DNA from: Caballeronia sordidicola
GTDB taxonomy: Bacteria > Pseudomonadota > Gammaproteobacteria > Burkholderiales > Burkholderiaceae
Direction of reading: 5' to 3'
Assembly (NCBI RefSeq): GCF_002220365.1
Contig: NZ_MTHB01000003.1
Location: forward strand, 1 to 46,654
DNA length: 46,654 nucleotides
Position numbers and translations under genes: made by a program. Below the pieces are notes generated by a model that did not search any database, was not told the origin of the DNA, and saw only the letters and a list, made by a program, of their open reading frames with translations. Numbering within the stretch: the first letter of the stretch is position 1; each line of letters begins with the position of its first letter. This document shows, piece by piece, positions 38,695 through 46,654 of the stretch.

Positions 38695-40312
38695 AAAACT
38701 CATCCGCAAGCTGTTCGGCCAGGAAAGCGCCAAAGAAGAGACCCCGGCAACCGCCCCGCTCTCCGACGATGTAAAACCCGCCCGCAAGAGCACGCGCAAG
38801 AAAGCGGCGCCCGCCGTGGCGAAACGCGATCCCAACGTGCCGGTGATCCTGGCGGCGGACGTGCACGGCATCGACCCGGCGCTGATCTCGAAGAACGCCA
38901 TTCGCGTGACTGACGGCCTGCAGCAAGGCGGGCATCGGGCGTTTATCGTGGGCGGCGCCGTGCGCGACCTGCTGCTGAACGTGGCGCCGAAGGATTTCGA
39001 CGTTGCAACAGACGCCACGCCCGACCAGGTGCAGAAGCTGTTCCGGCGCGCGCGCATCATCGGCCGGCGGTTCCAGATCGTGCACGTGCAGTTCGGGCAG
39101 GACATCATCGAGACATCTACATTTCGCGCGCTCGTCGATACCCCCGCCGACGCACCCCCCTCACCGCCGCCGCCCCGCCTGCGACGCGGCGAGATGGACA
39201 CGCGCACGCATGCCGTGGATGCCAGCGGCCGCGTGCTGCGCGACAACGTGTGGGGCGAGCAGCACGAAGACGCCACGCGCCGCGACTTCACGATCAACGC
39301 CATGTATTACGATCCGGCCACGCAGACCGTGCTGGATTATCACGACGGCATGGCCGACATCCGCGCGCGTTTGCTACGCATGATCGGTGACCCCGCTACG
39401 CGATATCGCGAAGATCCGGTGCGCATGCTGCGTGTCGTGCGTTTTGCAGCGAAGCTCGGCTTCGAGATCGAGCCCGCCACGCGCGCACCGATCGCGGAAC
39501 TGGCCTACCTGATCAGCAACGTTCCCGCAGCACGTCTCTTCGATGAAATGCTCAAACTGCTGCTCTCAGGTCACGCGCTCGCGTGCCTGACGCGGCTGCG
39601 CGCGGAAGGTTTGCATCACGGCGTGTTGCCGCTGCTCGACGTGATTTTCGAATCGCCACATGGGGAGAAATTCATCACGCTCGCGTTGACCAATACAGAC
39701 GAACGCGTGCGCGCCGGCAAAGGTGTATCACCCGGTTTCCTCTTCGCCACGCTGCTCTGGAACGACATGCAGACGCGCTGGGAGCAGTTCACGGCCGCCG
39801 GTGAATTCCCCGTGCCCGCGCTGCATCGCGCGATGGACGACGTGCTCGACATGCAGACCGAAAAACTCGCTATCCACAAGCGGTTTTCATCGGATATGCG
39901 GGAGATATGGGGTCTGCAACTTCGGCTCGAAAAACGCTCGGGCAGAAGCGCGATGAAGCTGCTGGAACACCAAAGGTTTCGGGCGGGTTATGATTTCCTC
40001 CTGCTGCGATGCGAATCCGGCGAACTGGATGCATCGGTTGGTCAGTGGTGGACGGATTTCATCGAGGGGGACGCTGCCGCGCGAGAGTCACTGCTTTCGC
40101 AAGGCGGGAAGGACCGGGCACCTGTCAAGAAACGACGGCGGCGTAGCAGCAACGCCAAAAGCCGCAGGCCGGGTGACGGAATGGAGGGCGGCGCGAGCAC
40201 CGTAGAAGAAGGGTCAGCTCGCGACAATCGCGAAGAGCGTGACGTACGTGACGTACGTGACGTACGTGATGTGCGGTATGGCGACGAAAGCGGTGGCCAG
40301 CGCGACGATTGA
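38687..40312 (+). CDS. pcnB: Poly(A) polymerase I
   Basis: 541 residues from GTG 38687 (VIKKLIRKLFGQ...), chosen for its overlap with the HAD gene stop and its fit with family N-termini. PcnB adds A tails to RNA and so marks it for decay. The nucleotidyltransferase core has FIVGGAVRDLLL and the metal-binding DFDVATDA, followed by RRDFTINAMYYDP and EDPVRMLRVVRFAAKLGF. The C-terminus (from about residue 480) is a basic, disordered tail with KKRRRRSS and a DVR repeat encoded by a 9-bp tandem array. Confidence 0.95.
   Translation: MIKKLIRKLFGQESAKEETPATAPLSDDVKPARKSTRKKAAPAVAKRDPNVPVILAADVHGIDPALISKNAIRVTDGLQQGGHRAFIVGGAVRDLLLNVAPKDFDVATDATPDQVQKLFRRARIIGRRFQIVHVQFGQDIIETSTFRALVDTPADAPPSPPPPRLRRGEMDTRTHAVDASGRVLRDNVWGEQHEDATRRDFTINAMYYDPATQTVLDYHDGMADIRARLLRMIGDPATRYREDPVRMLRVVRFAAKLGFEIEPATRAPIAELAYLISNVPAARLFDEMLKLLLSGHALACLTRLRAEGLHHGVLPLLDVIFESPHGEKFITLALTNTDERVRAGKGVSPGFLFATLLWNDMQTRWEQFTAAGEFPVPALHRAMDDVLDMQTEKLAIHKRFSSDMREIWGLQLRLEKRSGRSAMKLLEHQRFRAGYDFLLLRCESGELDASVGQWWTDFIEGDAAARESLLSQGGKDRAPVKKRRRRSSNAKSRRPGDGMEGGASTVEEGSARDNREERDVRDVRDVRDVRYGDESGGQRDD
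40241..40276 (+). repeat. In-frame 9-bp tandem repeat in the pcnB tail
   Basis: GACGTACGT occurs three times (40241, 40250, 40259), then GATGTGCGG. It encodes Asp-Val-Arg four times, 34 bases before the stop codon. Copy number can change without breaking the frame. Confidence 0.9.
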
Positions 40313-40388
40313 CACGGACTGTGCGCGTTTTAATTAATCAACGCGCGTGAGTCATGTTTCGCCGAACGACAGTCGTAGGATTCATGCC

Positions 40389-40916
40389 ATGACGGTAGCT
40401 TATCTGGGCCTGGGCGCAAACCTTGGTGACGCGCGCCAGACTCTGAAAGACACAGTGGTGTGTCTTGCTCAGCAACACACGATCACCGTGCTCGCGAAAT
40501 CGAGCCTCTATCGCACTGCGCCCGTGGACGCCGGTGGCGACGACTACTTCAATTACGTCGTCAAGATCGATACCACGCTGACCGCGCGCCAGTTGCTGCG
40601 GCTGTGCCACGGCATAGAAGGCCATTTCGGACGCGAGCGGCCATACAGGAATGCGCCGCGTACACTCGATATCGACATCTTGCTGTACGGCGATTCCTGC
40701 ATTGAGGAAGCCGACCTCGTCGTGCCCCACCCCCGTCTCACCGAGCGCGCGTTTACACTCGTGCCGCTGGTCGAACTCGATCGCGATGTGGTCATTGCAC
40801 AACGTGGCCGCGCCGATTCATTTCTCGCCTCGGTTCAGGATCAACGTATTGAAAAAGTAGCGACACATCAGTGCGCGCTATTCGCTTCCCGCTGCACTTC
40901 GCGACGCGAAGTCTAA
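40389..40916 (+). CDS. folK: 2-amino-4-hydroxy-6-hydroxymethyldihydropteridine pyrophosphokinase
   Basis: 175 residues from ATG 40389 (MTVAYLGLGANLGD); the ATG at 40347 adds 14 non-family residues. FolK moves pyrophosphate from ATP to the pterin in folate synthesis. YLGLGANLGD, SLYRTAPVD, FGRERPYRNAPRTLDIDILLY split here as RPYRNAPR and LDIDILLYG, and HPRLTERAFTLVPL are the marks of the family. The C-terminus (CTSRREV) and stop fall in a three-copy 22-bp array. It sits with pabBC (folate) and panB in the same region. Confidence 0.95.
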   Translation: MTVAYLGLGANLGDARQTLKDTVVCLAQQHTITVLAKSSLYRTAPVDAGGDDYFNYVVKIDTTLTARQLLRLCHGIEGHFGRERPYRNAPRTLDIDILLYGDSCIEEADLVVPHPRLTERAFTLVPLVELDRDVVIAQRGRADSFLASVQDQRIEKVATHQCALFASRCTSRREV

Positions 40917-40966
40917 AAATTGGCGACGCGAAGCCTTAAATCCCGCGACACGAAGCCTGAAAGGTG
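40901..40966 (+). repeat. Three-copy 22-bp array containing the folK stop codon
   Basis: Units start at 40901, 40923 and 40945; the first ten or eleven bases (GCGACGCGAAG, GCGACGCGAAG, GCGACACGAAG) are nearly identical, then the units diverge. Each carries a stop triplet at or one base from the same place: TAA (the real folK stop, 40914), TAA (40937), TGA (40958). The third unit includes AAAGGTG, the likely ribosome site of the next gene. The start of unit 1 also forms the right arm of an inverted repeat, ACTTCGCG-A-CGCGAAGT (40896-40912). Confidence 0.9.
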
Positions 40967-40974
40967 AATAGCCC

Positions 40975-41682
40975 ATGAGCATGTCGCCCCTCACCGTCAC
41001 CGCGCCGCAGTTGCGCCCGCCGCATCGGTATATCGCGATCGAAGGGCCCATCGGCGTCGGCAAGACCACGCTTGCACGCTTGCTCGCCGAACGCTGGTCG
41101 ATGCGCACGCTGTTCGAGCGCCCGCAGGAGAACGTGTTTCTCGAGCGGTTTTATCGCGACAACACGCGTTACGCGCTGCCCACACAATTGCAGTTTGCGT
41201 TGCAGCGGGCGCAGCAAACGCAAGAGATCGCAGCGGCGCTGCTGGGCGCACCGGGGCCTCTCGGGCAAAACGCCAGTGCGCCGCTTATCACCGACTTCAT
41301 CACCGATAAAACCGCGCTGTTCGCACGCCTCACGCTCCCCGACGACGAATTCGAGCTGTTCCGGGAGATCGCCAAGCGTATTGACACATCCGCGCCCGGG
41401 CCGGATCTGGTGGTGTACTTGCAGGCGAGTCCCGAGGTATTGTTCGCGCGCATTCAAAAGCGCGCAGTGCCGATGGAACTGCAGATTCCCGACGCGTATC
41501 TGCGCGCCCTCTGTGACGCCTACAATGACTTCTTTTATCACTACGACGCCACACCGCTGTTGACGGTAAACGCCGAGCATCTGAACCCGCTGGAATCGGA
41601 CGCCGATCTGGCGCTGCTAGTCGATCGAATTGAAACCATGCGTGGGCGCAAGGAATTCTTTGTCAAGGGCACGTCACTTTAA
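40975..41682 (+). CDS. Deoxynucleoside kinase (deoxyadenosine/deoxyguanosine kinase type)
   Basis: 235 residues. The P-loop is GPIGVGKTT (Lys30); the family motifs [14 protein letters not shown] (with the substrate-binding Glu), a lid region near residue 150, and a hydrophobic [15 protein letters not shown] are visible. Such enzymes phosphorylate deoxynucleosides for salvage. AAAGGTGA, provided by the repeat, lies 7 bases before the ATG. It lies between folK and panB as in other Burkholderia; substrate specificity is not shown by sequence. Confidence 0.9.
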   Translation: MSMSPLTVTAPQLRPPHRYIAIEGPIGVGKTTLARLLAERWSMRTLFERPQENVFLERFYRDNTRYALPTQLQFALQRAQQTQEIAAALLGAPGPLGQNASAPLITDFITDKTALFARLTLPDDEFELFREIAKRIDTSAPGPDLVVYLQASPEVLFARIQKRAVPMELQIPDAYLRALCDAYNDFFYHYDATPLLTVNAEHLNPLESDADLALLVDRIETMRGRKEFFVKGTSL

Positions 41683-41740
41683 GTCCGTCCGGCTTGCGCG
41701 TAGGCGCGCCGTCTCTTATCTAGTCGATGTGGAAATTTCC

Positions 41741-42556
41741 ATGGCTTATTTGCAGGAAACCAGCCGCTCCGCGATCACCGTCCCGAAGCTCAGGACCATG
41801 CGCGAAGCCGGCGAAAAAATCACGATGCTGACGTGCTACGACGCGAGTTTTTCCGCGTTGCTGGATCGCGCGGGCGTCGATGTATTGCTGATCGGTGATT
41901 CGCTTGGAAACGTGCTGCAAGGGCATGGCACGACGCTGCCCGTGACGCTGGCCGATATTGCGTATCACACTGCAGCAGTCGCACGCGGCAACAAGAACGC
42001 GTTGGTTGTCGCCGATATGCCGTTCGGCACGGTTGGCTCACGCGAGGAAACCTATGCAAACGCCGTGGCATTGATGCGGGCGGGCGCGCAGATGGTGAAG
42101 ATTGAAGGTGGAGAGTGGGTCGCCGATACGGTCAAGTTTCTCGTCGATCGCTCAATTCCCGTTTGCGGGCATGTCGGGTTGACACCGCAATCGGTGCACG
42201 CGTTTGGCGGGTTCAAGGTGCAAGGAAAAACCGACGCCGGTGCAGAGCAAATGCGCCGGGATGCCCTCGCATTTCAGAATGCCGGCGCGCAGTTGCTGGT
42301 GATCGAAGCGGTGCCTACGCTTCTGGCTAGCGAGGTGACGCAGCAGTTGGTCATCCCTACGATCGGCATTGGCGCCGGGATCGAATGTTCGGGCCAGGTG
42401 CTTGTGCTGCACGACATGCTCGGGATTTTCCCCGGCAAACGGCCGCGCTTCGTTAAGGATTTCATGCAAGGGCAGCCGAGTATTCTTGCCGCCGTCGAGG
42501 CGTATGTTCGCGCCGTCAGGGAGAAGACATTTCCCGGGCCGGAGCATACGTTTTAA
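41741..42556 (+). CDS. panB: 3-methyl-2-oxobutanoate hydroxymethyltransferase
   Basis: 271 residues from ATG 41741 (MAYLQETSR...). PanB makes ketopantoate from ketoisovalerate and methylenetetrahydrofolate in pantothenate synthesis, so it uses the cofactor whose synthesis FolK and PabBC serve. Its barrel motifs [50 protein letters not shown] and IGIGAG are intact. It ends 56 bases from the convergent pabBC gene, with no clear terminator between. Confidence 0.96.
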   Translation: MAYLQETSRSAITVPKLRTMREAGEKITMLTCYDASFSALLDRAGVDVLLIGDSLGNVLQGHGTTLPVTLADIAYHTAAVARGNKNALVVADMPFGTVGSREETYANAVALMRAGAQMVKIEGGEWVADTVKFLVDRSIPVCGHVGLTPQSVHAFGGFKVQGKTDAGAEQMRRDALAFQNAGAQLLVIEAVPTLLASEVTQQLVIPTIGIGAGIECSGQVLVLHDMLGIFPGKRPRFVKDFMQGQPSILAAVEAYVRAVREKTFPGPEHTF

Positions 42557-42612
42557 GGGGCTTTTGCGGTTCTGTCAGAGGCGGCGTTTTTGTTCGTCAC
42601 GCTTCCCTCTGC

Positions 42613-44406
42613 TTAATGCAAGCCCTTCAAACGCGCCGGCATCGCGCCGCGGAGCGCGTTGCAGATCATCAACGATTCCGCACCGTCCAGATCCTCACGC
42701 GTCAGCGTGCGTTCCTCGGCATCCAGCTCTTCGATCAAGACGCCACGCATCACGCCCGGCAACAATCCCGCGTCGAGCGGCGGCGTGTTCCAACAGCCAT
42801 TGAGTCTCACGAACACGTTCGATCGCCCCCCTTCCGTCAACTCTCCGCGCTCGTTGAAAAACAGCATGTCGAACGCGCCTAGCGCTTCGGCCTCACGCCA
42901 CGCGCGGTCATACTCTTCACGCGACGTCGTCTTGTGCCTGAGCAACGGATTATCCGCCGATCGCGCTGCGAAGCCATATTCCGATGCCACCAAAACGTCG
43001 ACGATTGACGCCGCCAACGGCACGAGGGGCGCACTTGTCACGGTAATCTCACCGCTTTTGCTCAACGCAATCCGCAACCGATAACCCGCCTTCGCTTCGA
43101 AGCTCGCGCAGGACTCTTCAATACGTTTCTGCAGCCTCACCCGATCGAACGGAAAACCGCACCACTGCGCGCTCGCAGCCAGCCGTGCAAGATGCCGATC
43201 GCCATGACGAACCCCCTCTTCCCGCGTCGCAAAAGTTGTCTCGAAGAGCTGGAACCCCGGATCGGAGCCGGTCAGGAATTGAGCCTTCAATTCGCACTCC
43301 TCGAATTCATCGGCGGCAACGCTGTCAAGCACAATGCCCGCGCCCACGCCCATCCTGCCTCTGCCGTGCTGTATTTCAAGCGTCCGGATCGGCACCGACA
43401 AACAGAAGTTCTGGCTCTTATCCAGCCAACCGATCGCGCCCGTATAAATACCGCGCGGCGTGCTTTCCAGCGCATCGATCAGTTGCATCGTCTTGTGCTT
43501 CGGCGCGCCTGTGATCGAGCCGCATGGCATAAGCGCCCGAAGGATATGCGCGAAGGGGGTGCCGGGAAGCAACCGCGCTTCTACCGTCGATGTCATCTGC
43601 CAAACCGAGTTGTACGCCTCAACCGAAAACAAGCGCGGCACCTGCACGCTTCCCGTGACCGCGACACGCGACATGTCGTTGCGCAGCAAGTCCACGATCA
43701 TCACGTTTTCGGCGCGATTCTTCGGATCGAGCCGCAGCCATTCCGGGTCCGCGCTGCGAGGCGCCGTGCCTTTCATCGGCCGCGCCTGCAGCACGTCGCC
43801 GTCGCGCTGAATGAACAACTCGGGTGAGCACGAGAGCACATCGCGTCCATCGGGCAGCGCAATCAACGCGCCGTATTGCACCGGCTGCCGCTCCCGCAGC
43901 CGTCGATACAAACCGACGACCGAACCAAAGACATCGAAGGCGAGACGGAACGTGTAGTTGATCTGATAAGAATCGCCGGCCTGCAAAGCGTCCTGAACGG
44001 CCGCGATGGCCTGCTCGAATGCATCGCCTGTCACGCTCTCTTCAACGTTCGCCACCCCCGCCACCGACGGCTGGTCAGCCAGGCCATTATCACGCGCGAC
44101 AAGCCATTGATTCGCCTCTTCACGCGATAACAACGTGCACTCGCGGAACAACAAAAAGCGCAGCGCGGCATCGCCGGGCTGCGCTAACTGGAGGTTGCGG
44201 CCAAATTCGTAGTCTGCGAGCACGACGGCGTGCAGTCCGTCGCGCAGGTCTGCTTCAACACTCGCACACACTTGGTCGAGTTGCGCCGCATCATGACATG
44301 TGCGTTCGCGCAAGAAGCTGGCGTGAAGGCGACTCGACCGCCTTTCGGCGGTCGAGTCGCAATCGTCGAGCAGCGCGAAAACCTCGCTGCGTTGCTGCAT
44401 GATCAT
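42613..44406 (-). CDS. pabB: Fused aminodeoxychorismate synthase component I and 4-amino-4-deoxychorismate lyase
   Basis: 597 residues. Residues about 95-375 are the chorismate-binding PabB domain (GDSYQINYTFRL, ARPMKGTAPR, LRNDMSRV, MPCGSITGAPKHKTM). Residues about 385-597 are a fold-type IV PLP domain like PabC (FQLFETTF at its start, the Lys in HKTTSREEYDRA, LTEGGRSNVFV, GLLPGVMRG). Together they convert chorismate, with ammonia from PabA, to 4-aminobenzoate for folate. The fusion is known in Burkholderia. The start codon follows the dnaJ 3' array directly; the array provides TAAGG as stop and ribosome site. Confidence 0.94.
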   Translation of the reverse strand: MIMQQRSEVFALLDDCDSTAERRSSRLHASFLRERTCHDAAQLDQVCASVEADLRDGLHAVVLADYEFGRNLQLAQPGDAALRFLLFRECTLLSREEANQWLVARDNGLADQPSVAGVANVEESVTGDAFEQAIAAVQDALQAGDSYQINYTFRLAFDVFGSVVGLYRRLRERQPVQYGALIALPDGRDVLSCSPELFIQRDGDVLQARPMKGTAPRSADPEWLRLDPKNRAENVMIVDLLRNDMSRVAVTGSVQVPRLFSVEAYNSVWQMTSTVEARLLPGTPFAHILRALMPCGSITGAPKHKTMQLIDALESTPRGIYTGAIGWLDKSQNFCLSVPIRTLEIQHGRGRMGVGAGIVLDSVAADEFEECELKAQFLTGSDPGFQLFETTFATREEGVRHGDRHLARLAASAQWCGFPFDRVRLQKRIEESCASFEAKAGYRLRIALSKSGEITVTSAPLVPLAASIVDVLVASEYGFAARSADNPLLRHKTTSREEYDRAWREAEALGAFDMLFFNERGELTEGGRSNVFVRLNGCWNTPPLDAGLLPGVMRGVLIEELDAEERTLTREDLDGAESLMICNALRGAMPARLKGLH

Positions 44407-44407
44407 T

Positions 44408-44452
44408 GCCTTAGTCGAAGGAGCCTTAGTCGAGGGAGCCTTAGTCGAAGAA
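44408..44452 (-). repeat. Three-copy 15-bp array containing the dnaJ stop codon
   Basis: In the dnaJ direction the units are TTCTTCGACTAAGGC, TCCCTCGACTAAGGC and TCCTTCGACTAAGGC. Each repeats the final codons of DnaJ (Phe-Asp), the stop TAA and GGC; 15 is a multiple of three, so dnaJ ends in three in-frame TAA. The array ends one base before the pabBC ATG, and each TAAGG could serve as ribosome site. Confidence 0.95.
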
Positions 44453-45583
44453 ACTCTTCACCCGATCGAACCAGCTCTTGCTTTGCGGGCTGTGACGCGC
44501 GCCGCCTTCCGTCAGTGAACGCTCGAACTGTTTGAGCAGATCGCGTTGCTGGTCGGTGAGCTTGACCGGCGTTTCAACCTGCACATGCACATAAAGGTCC
44601 CCGGCAATGCTCGAGCGCAATCCCTTGATACCCTTGCTGCGCAGCCGGAACGTCTTGCTCGACTGCGTGCCTTCCGGCACGGTGAAACTCGCGCGACCAG
44701 CAAGCGTCGGCACTTCAATCTCGCCACCAAGCGCCGCCGTAGTGAACGGAATCGGCATCTGGCAATGCAGGTCGTCGCCGTCGCGTTCGAACACCGAATG
44801 CTGCTTGATGTGAATCTCGACGTACAAGTCACCGCTCGGACCGCCGTTGATGCCCGGTTCGCCATTACCCGACGAGCGAATCCGCATGCCGTCGTCAATA
44901 CCCGCCGGAATCTTCACTTCCAGCGTCTTCGTTTCCTTCACCTTGCCCGCGCCGTGGCAATGACCGCACGGCTCCGGAATGTGGCTGCCGGTGCCATGAC
45001 ACTTCGGGCAAGTCTGCTGGATGCTGAAAAAGCCCTGCGACATGCGCACAGTGCCTTGTCCCTGACAGGTCGGACAGGTTTCCGGCTTGGTCCCGGGCTT
45101 CGCGCCCGAGCCCTTGCAGATCTCGCAATTTACCCAGCTCGGCACGCGAATTTGCGTGTCGTAGCCATGTGCCGCCTGCTCCAGCGAAATTTCCATGCTG
45201 TAGCGCAAATCCGCGCCACGATAAACCTGCGGACCCGCACGCCCTCGACTGGCTCCCGCTGCGCCGCCGGCCGCCTGGCCAAAGATGTCGCCGAAAATAT
45301 CGCCGAACGCATCGGCGAATCCGCCAAAACCTTGCTGGCCTGCACCGGCCATGTTCGGATCAACGCCGGCATGCCCGTACTGATCGTAGGCTGCGCGTTT
45401 TTGCGGATCCGAGAGCATTTCGTAGGCCTCTTTGACCTCCTTGAAACGCGCTTCCGAATCCTTGTTATCCGGATTGCGGTCGGGGTGATGCTTCATCGCA
45501 AGCTTGCGATAAGCCTTCTTGATTTCGTCGTCGCTCGCATTCTTCGCGACGCCCATAACCTCGTAGTAATCCCGTTTCGCCAT
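44441..45583 (-). CDS. dnaJ: Chaperone protein DnaJ
   Basis: 380 residues. DnaJ delivers unfolded proteins to DnaK and stimulates its ATPase. The J domain (1-70) has the HPD tripeptide in KHHPDRNP. A Gly/Phe-rich linker (about 80-130) follows. The zinc region has four CxxCxGxG units: [24 protein letters not shown] and CGHCHGAG. The C-terminal substrate domains end in FFD. It follows dnaK on the same strand across a 333-base gap with two strong hairpins. The 3' end lies in a tandem array. Confidence 0.97.
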   Translation of the reverse strand: MAKRDYYEVMGVAKNASDDEIKKAYRKLAMKHHPDRNPDNKDSEARFKEVKEAYEMLSDPQKRAAYDQYGHAGVDPNMAGAGQQGFGGFADAFGDIFGDIFGQAAGGAAGASRGRAGPQVYRGADLRYSMEISLEQAAHGYDTQIRVPSWVNCEICKGSGAKPGTKPETCPTCQGQGTVRMSQGFFSIQQTCPKCHGTGSHIPEPCGHCHGAGKVKETKTLEVKIPAGIDDGMRIRSSGNGEPGINGGPSGDLYVEIHIKQHSVFERDGDDLHCQMPIPFTTAALGGEIEVPTLAGRASFTVPEGTQSSKTFRLRSKGIKGLRSSIAGDLYVHVQVETPVKLTDQQRDLLKQFERSLTEGGARHSPQSKSWFDRVKSFFD

Positions 45584-45599
45584 ATCGGTTCAGCGCCAC

Positions 45600-45624
45600 C
45601 GCGCCTGATCGAAGATCAGGCGCG
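45600..45624 (-). promoter_or_regulatory. Perfect hairpin in the dnaJ leader
   Basis: CGCGCCTGATC and GATCAGGCGCG form an 11-bp stem with a 3-base loop, only 17 bases before the dnaJ start codon and without a T-run. It could hinder ribosome entry or guard an mRNA end; it is not a normal terminator. Confidence 0.6.
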
Positions 45625-45843
45625 GCAGCTCCCTCTTGGATGCCTGGAGTCTTTCGACTCATGTGGTTCGTCGACGCCCGGCCTTCATGCATGATTCGCG
45701 CGATCAAAAGATGATCAACTCGCTTGGTCCATCCGCACGAAGCGCAGCGCCCTCTAAAAAAACAACGTGCCCGGGGAGCCATTTGGCTCGCCAGGCGCGC
45801 TCTTCGTCCGTACGCTCAGTCGCGCACAAGACATTTTTCGTCG

Positions 45844-45877
45844 CGGTCCCGTGCAAAGCCAACGTTGCACGGGACCG
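45844..45877 (-). terminator. Strong hairpin after dnaK
   Basis: CGGTCCCGTGCAA and TTGCACGGGACCG form a 13-bp stem with an 8-base loop, 39 bases after the dnaK stop. Only a short weak T content follows on the minus strand, so it may be a partial terminator or an mRNA-stabilising stem that sets the dnaK to dnaJ ratio. Confidence 0.5.
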
Positions 45878-45916
45878 GTTCCTTCATCGACGAATCGCTG
45901 ATGCGGTTCAATCGAC

Positions 45917-46654
45917 TTAGTCCTTCTTCACTTCCTTGAAGTCGGCATCGACAACATCGTCGTGCTGCTCCGGCGCCGCTTGTGCACCGGCGCCGCCTGC
46001 CGCGCCCGCGCCACCTGCCGCACCCGCTGCTGCGCCCGCCGCACCCTGCGCTGCAGCCATGTCGGCGTACATCTTTTCGCCGAGTTTCTGCGACGCCGTT
46101 GACAGCGTTTCAATCTTCGCGTCAATCGCAGCCTTGTCAGCGGTGCTGCCCTTGAGCGCTTCTTCAAGATCCTTCAACGCCGCTTCGATCTGCTCTTTCT
46201 CAGCCGCTTCGATTTTGTCACCGTATTCAGCCACGGCCTTCTTCGTGCTGTGCACCAAGGCGTCGCCCTGATTGCGCGAGTCGGCCAGTTCACGCAGACG
46301 GTGATCTTCGTCGGCATTCGCTTCGGCGTCCTTCACCATCTTGTCGATCTCAGCGTCCGACAGGCCCGAGTTCGCCTTGATGACGATGCGGTTTTCCTTG
46401 CCCGTTGCCTTGTCCTTCGCGCCGACGTGCAAAATCCCGTTCGCGTCGATATCAAAGCTCACTTCGATCTGCGGCGTGCCGCGCGATGCCGGCGGAATGC
46501 CTTCGAGGTTGAACTCGCCCAGCAGCTTGTTGCCCGCTGCCATTTCGCGCTCGCCCTGGAACACCTTGATCGTCACGGCGCTCTGGTTGTCATCCGCCGT
46601 CGAATAAACCTGTGCGTGCTTGGTCGGGATGGTCGTGTTCTTGTTGATCATCTT
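45917..46654 (-). CDS. dnaK: Chaperone protein DnaK, C-terminal part (5' end outside window)
   Basis: About 246 residues run from the right edge, in frame, to the stop at 45917. This is the substrate-binding beta-domain ([60 protein letters not shown]) and the alpha-helical lid, ending in an Ala/Gly-rich tail and [10 protein letters not shown]. DnaK is the Hsp70 chaperone; the ATPase domain lies beyond the window. The Met seen near the edge is internal and not a start. Confidence 0.97.
   Translation of the reverse strand, partial: KMINKNTTIPTKHAQVYSTADDNQSAVTIKVFQGEREMAAGNKLLGEFNLEGIPPASRGTPQIEVSFDIDANGILHVGAKDKATGKENRIVIKANSGLSDAEIDKMVKDAEANADEDHRLRELADSRNQGDALVHSTKKAVAEYGDKIEAAEKEQIEAALKDLEEALKGSTADKAAIDAKIETLSTASQKLGEKMYADMAAAQGAAGAAAGAAGGAGAAGGAGAQAAPEQHDDVVDADFKEVKKD

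Larger units (their letters stand above)
45584..45916. other. dnaK-dnaJ intergenic region with two hairpins
   Basis: 333 bases without a supported gene. It holds two perfect inverted repeats (45600-45624 and 45844-45877). No heat-shock type promoter could be placed with confidence before dnaJ. Confidence 0.5.

Overview
The window is GC-rich chromosomal DNA from a beta-proteobacterium of the family Burkholderiaceae, most likely Burkholderia sensu lato (Paraburkholderia/Caballeronia-like). This rests on recognisable gene order (dapB-bamE//fur, gapA-tkt, proA-holA-lptE-leuS, hda-pcnB-folK-dNK-panB, dnaK-dnaJ), on the fused PabB-PabC protein, and on protein sequences typical of that group. I see 36 protein genes, no rRNA, tRNA, CRISPR array or insertion sequence.

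Layout. 1-9.3 kb is an adhesion/secretion locus, all on the minus strand: a truncated-by-window trimeric autotransporter-type adhesin (1-2885), an AT-rich regulatory gap, then a three-gene type I secretion operon (ABC transporter with a Cys-less C39-like domain, HlyD-type adaptor, TolC-type outer membrane protein with an unusual N-terminal extension of about 300 residues). 9.9-20.4 kb is housekeeping: cutC (+), then hemJ, proA, holA, lptE, leuS, exbD, exbB, dapB and bamE on the minus strand. 20.6-25.9 kb holds fur (+), gapA and tkt (-), a VOC-family protein and rsmE (+). 26.1-27.2 kb is a lipoprotein barnase-like RNase with its barstar inhibitor. 27.2-27.8 kb is non-coding and holds a candidate small RNA. 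27.8-46.6 kb holds maeB (-), thiL-pgpA-pncC and a SWIM/SNF2 helicase (+), purM (-), hda-HAD phosphatase-pcnB-folK-dNK-panB (+), then pabBC, dnaJ and the 3' part of dnaK (-).

How the parts fit. Most genes are core metabolism: thiamine, folate, pantothenate, proline, lysine and purine synthesis, the Calvin/pentose-phosphate enzymes Tkt and GapA, envelope assembly (LptE, BamE), and chaperones. The accessory parts are the adhesin/T1SS locus and the RNase-barstar pair.

The most unusual pattern is at gene 3' ends. At gapA (4 x 13 bp), dapB (8 x 6 bp), hda (5 x 12 bp), folK (3 x 22 bp) and dnaJ (3 x 15 bp) a short tandem array begins in the last codons, includes the stop codon and runs into the intergenic space, usually copying the stop codon with it. 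barstar (2 x 13 bp) and maeB (2 x 14 bp) show shorter versions. I know of no annotated element class that explains this set, and it is the observation I would follow first. The second is the pairing of a type V adhesin with a LapBCE-like exporter that has an extended outer membrane component.
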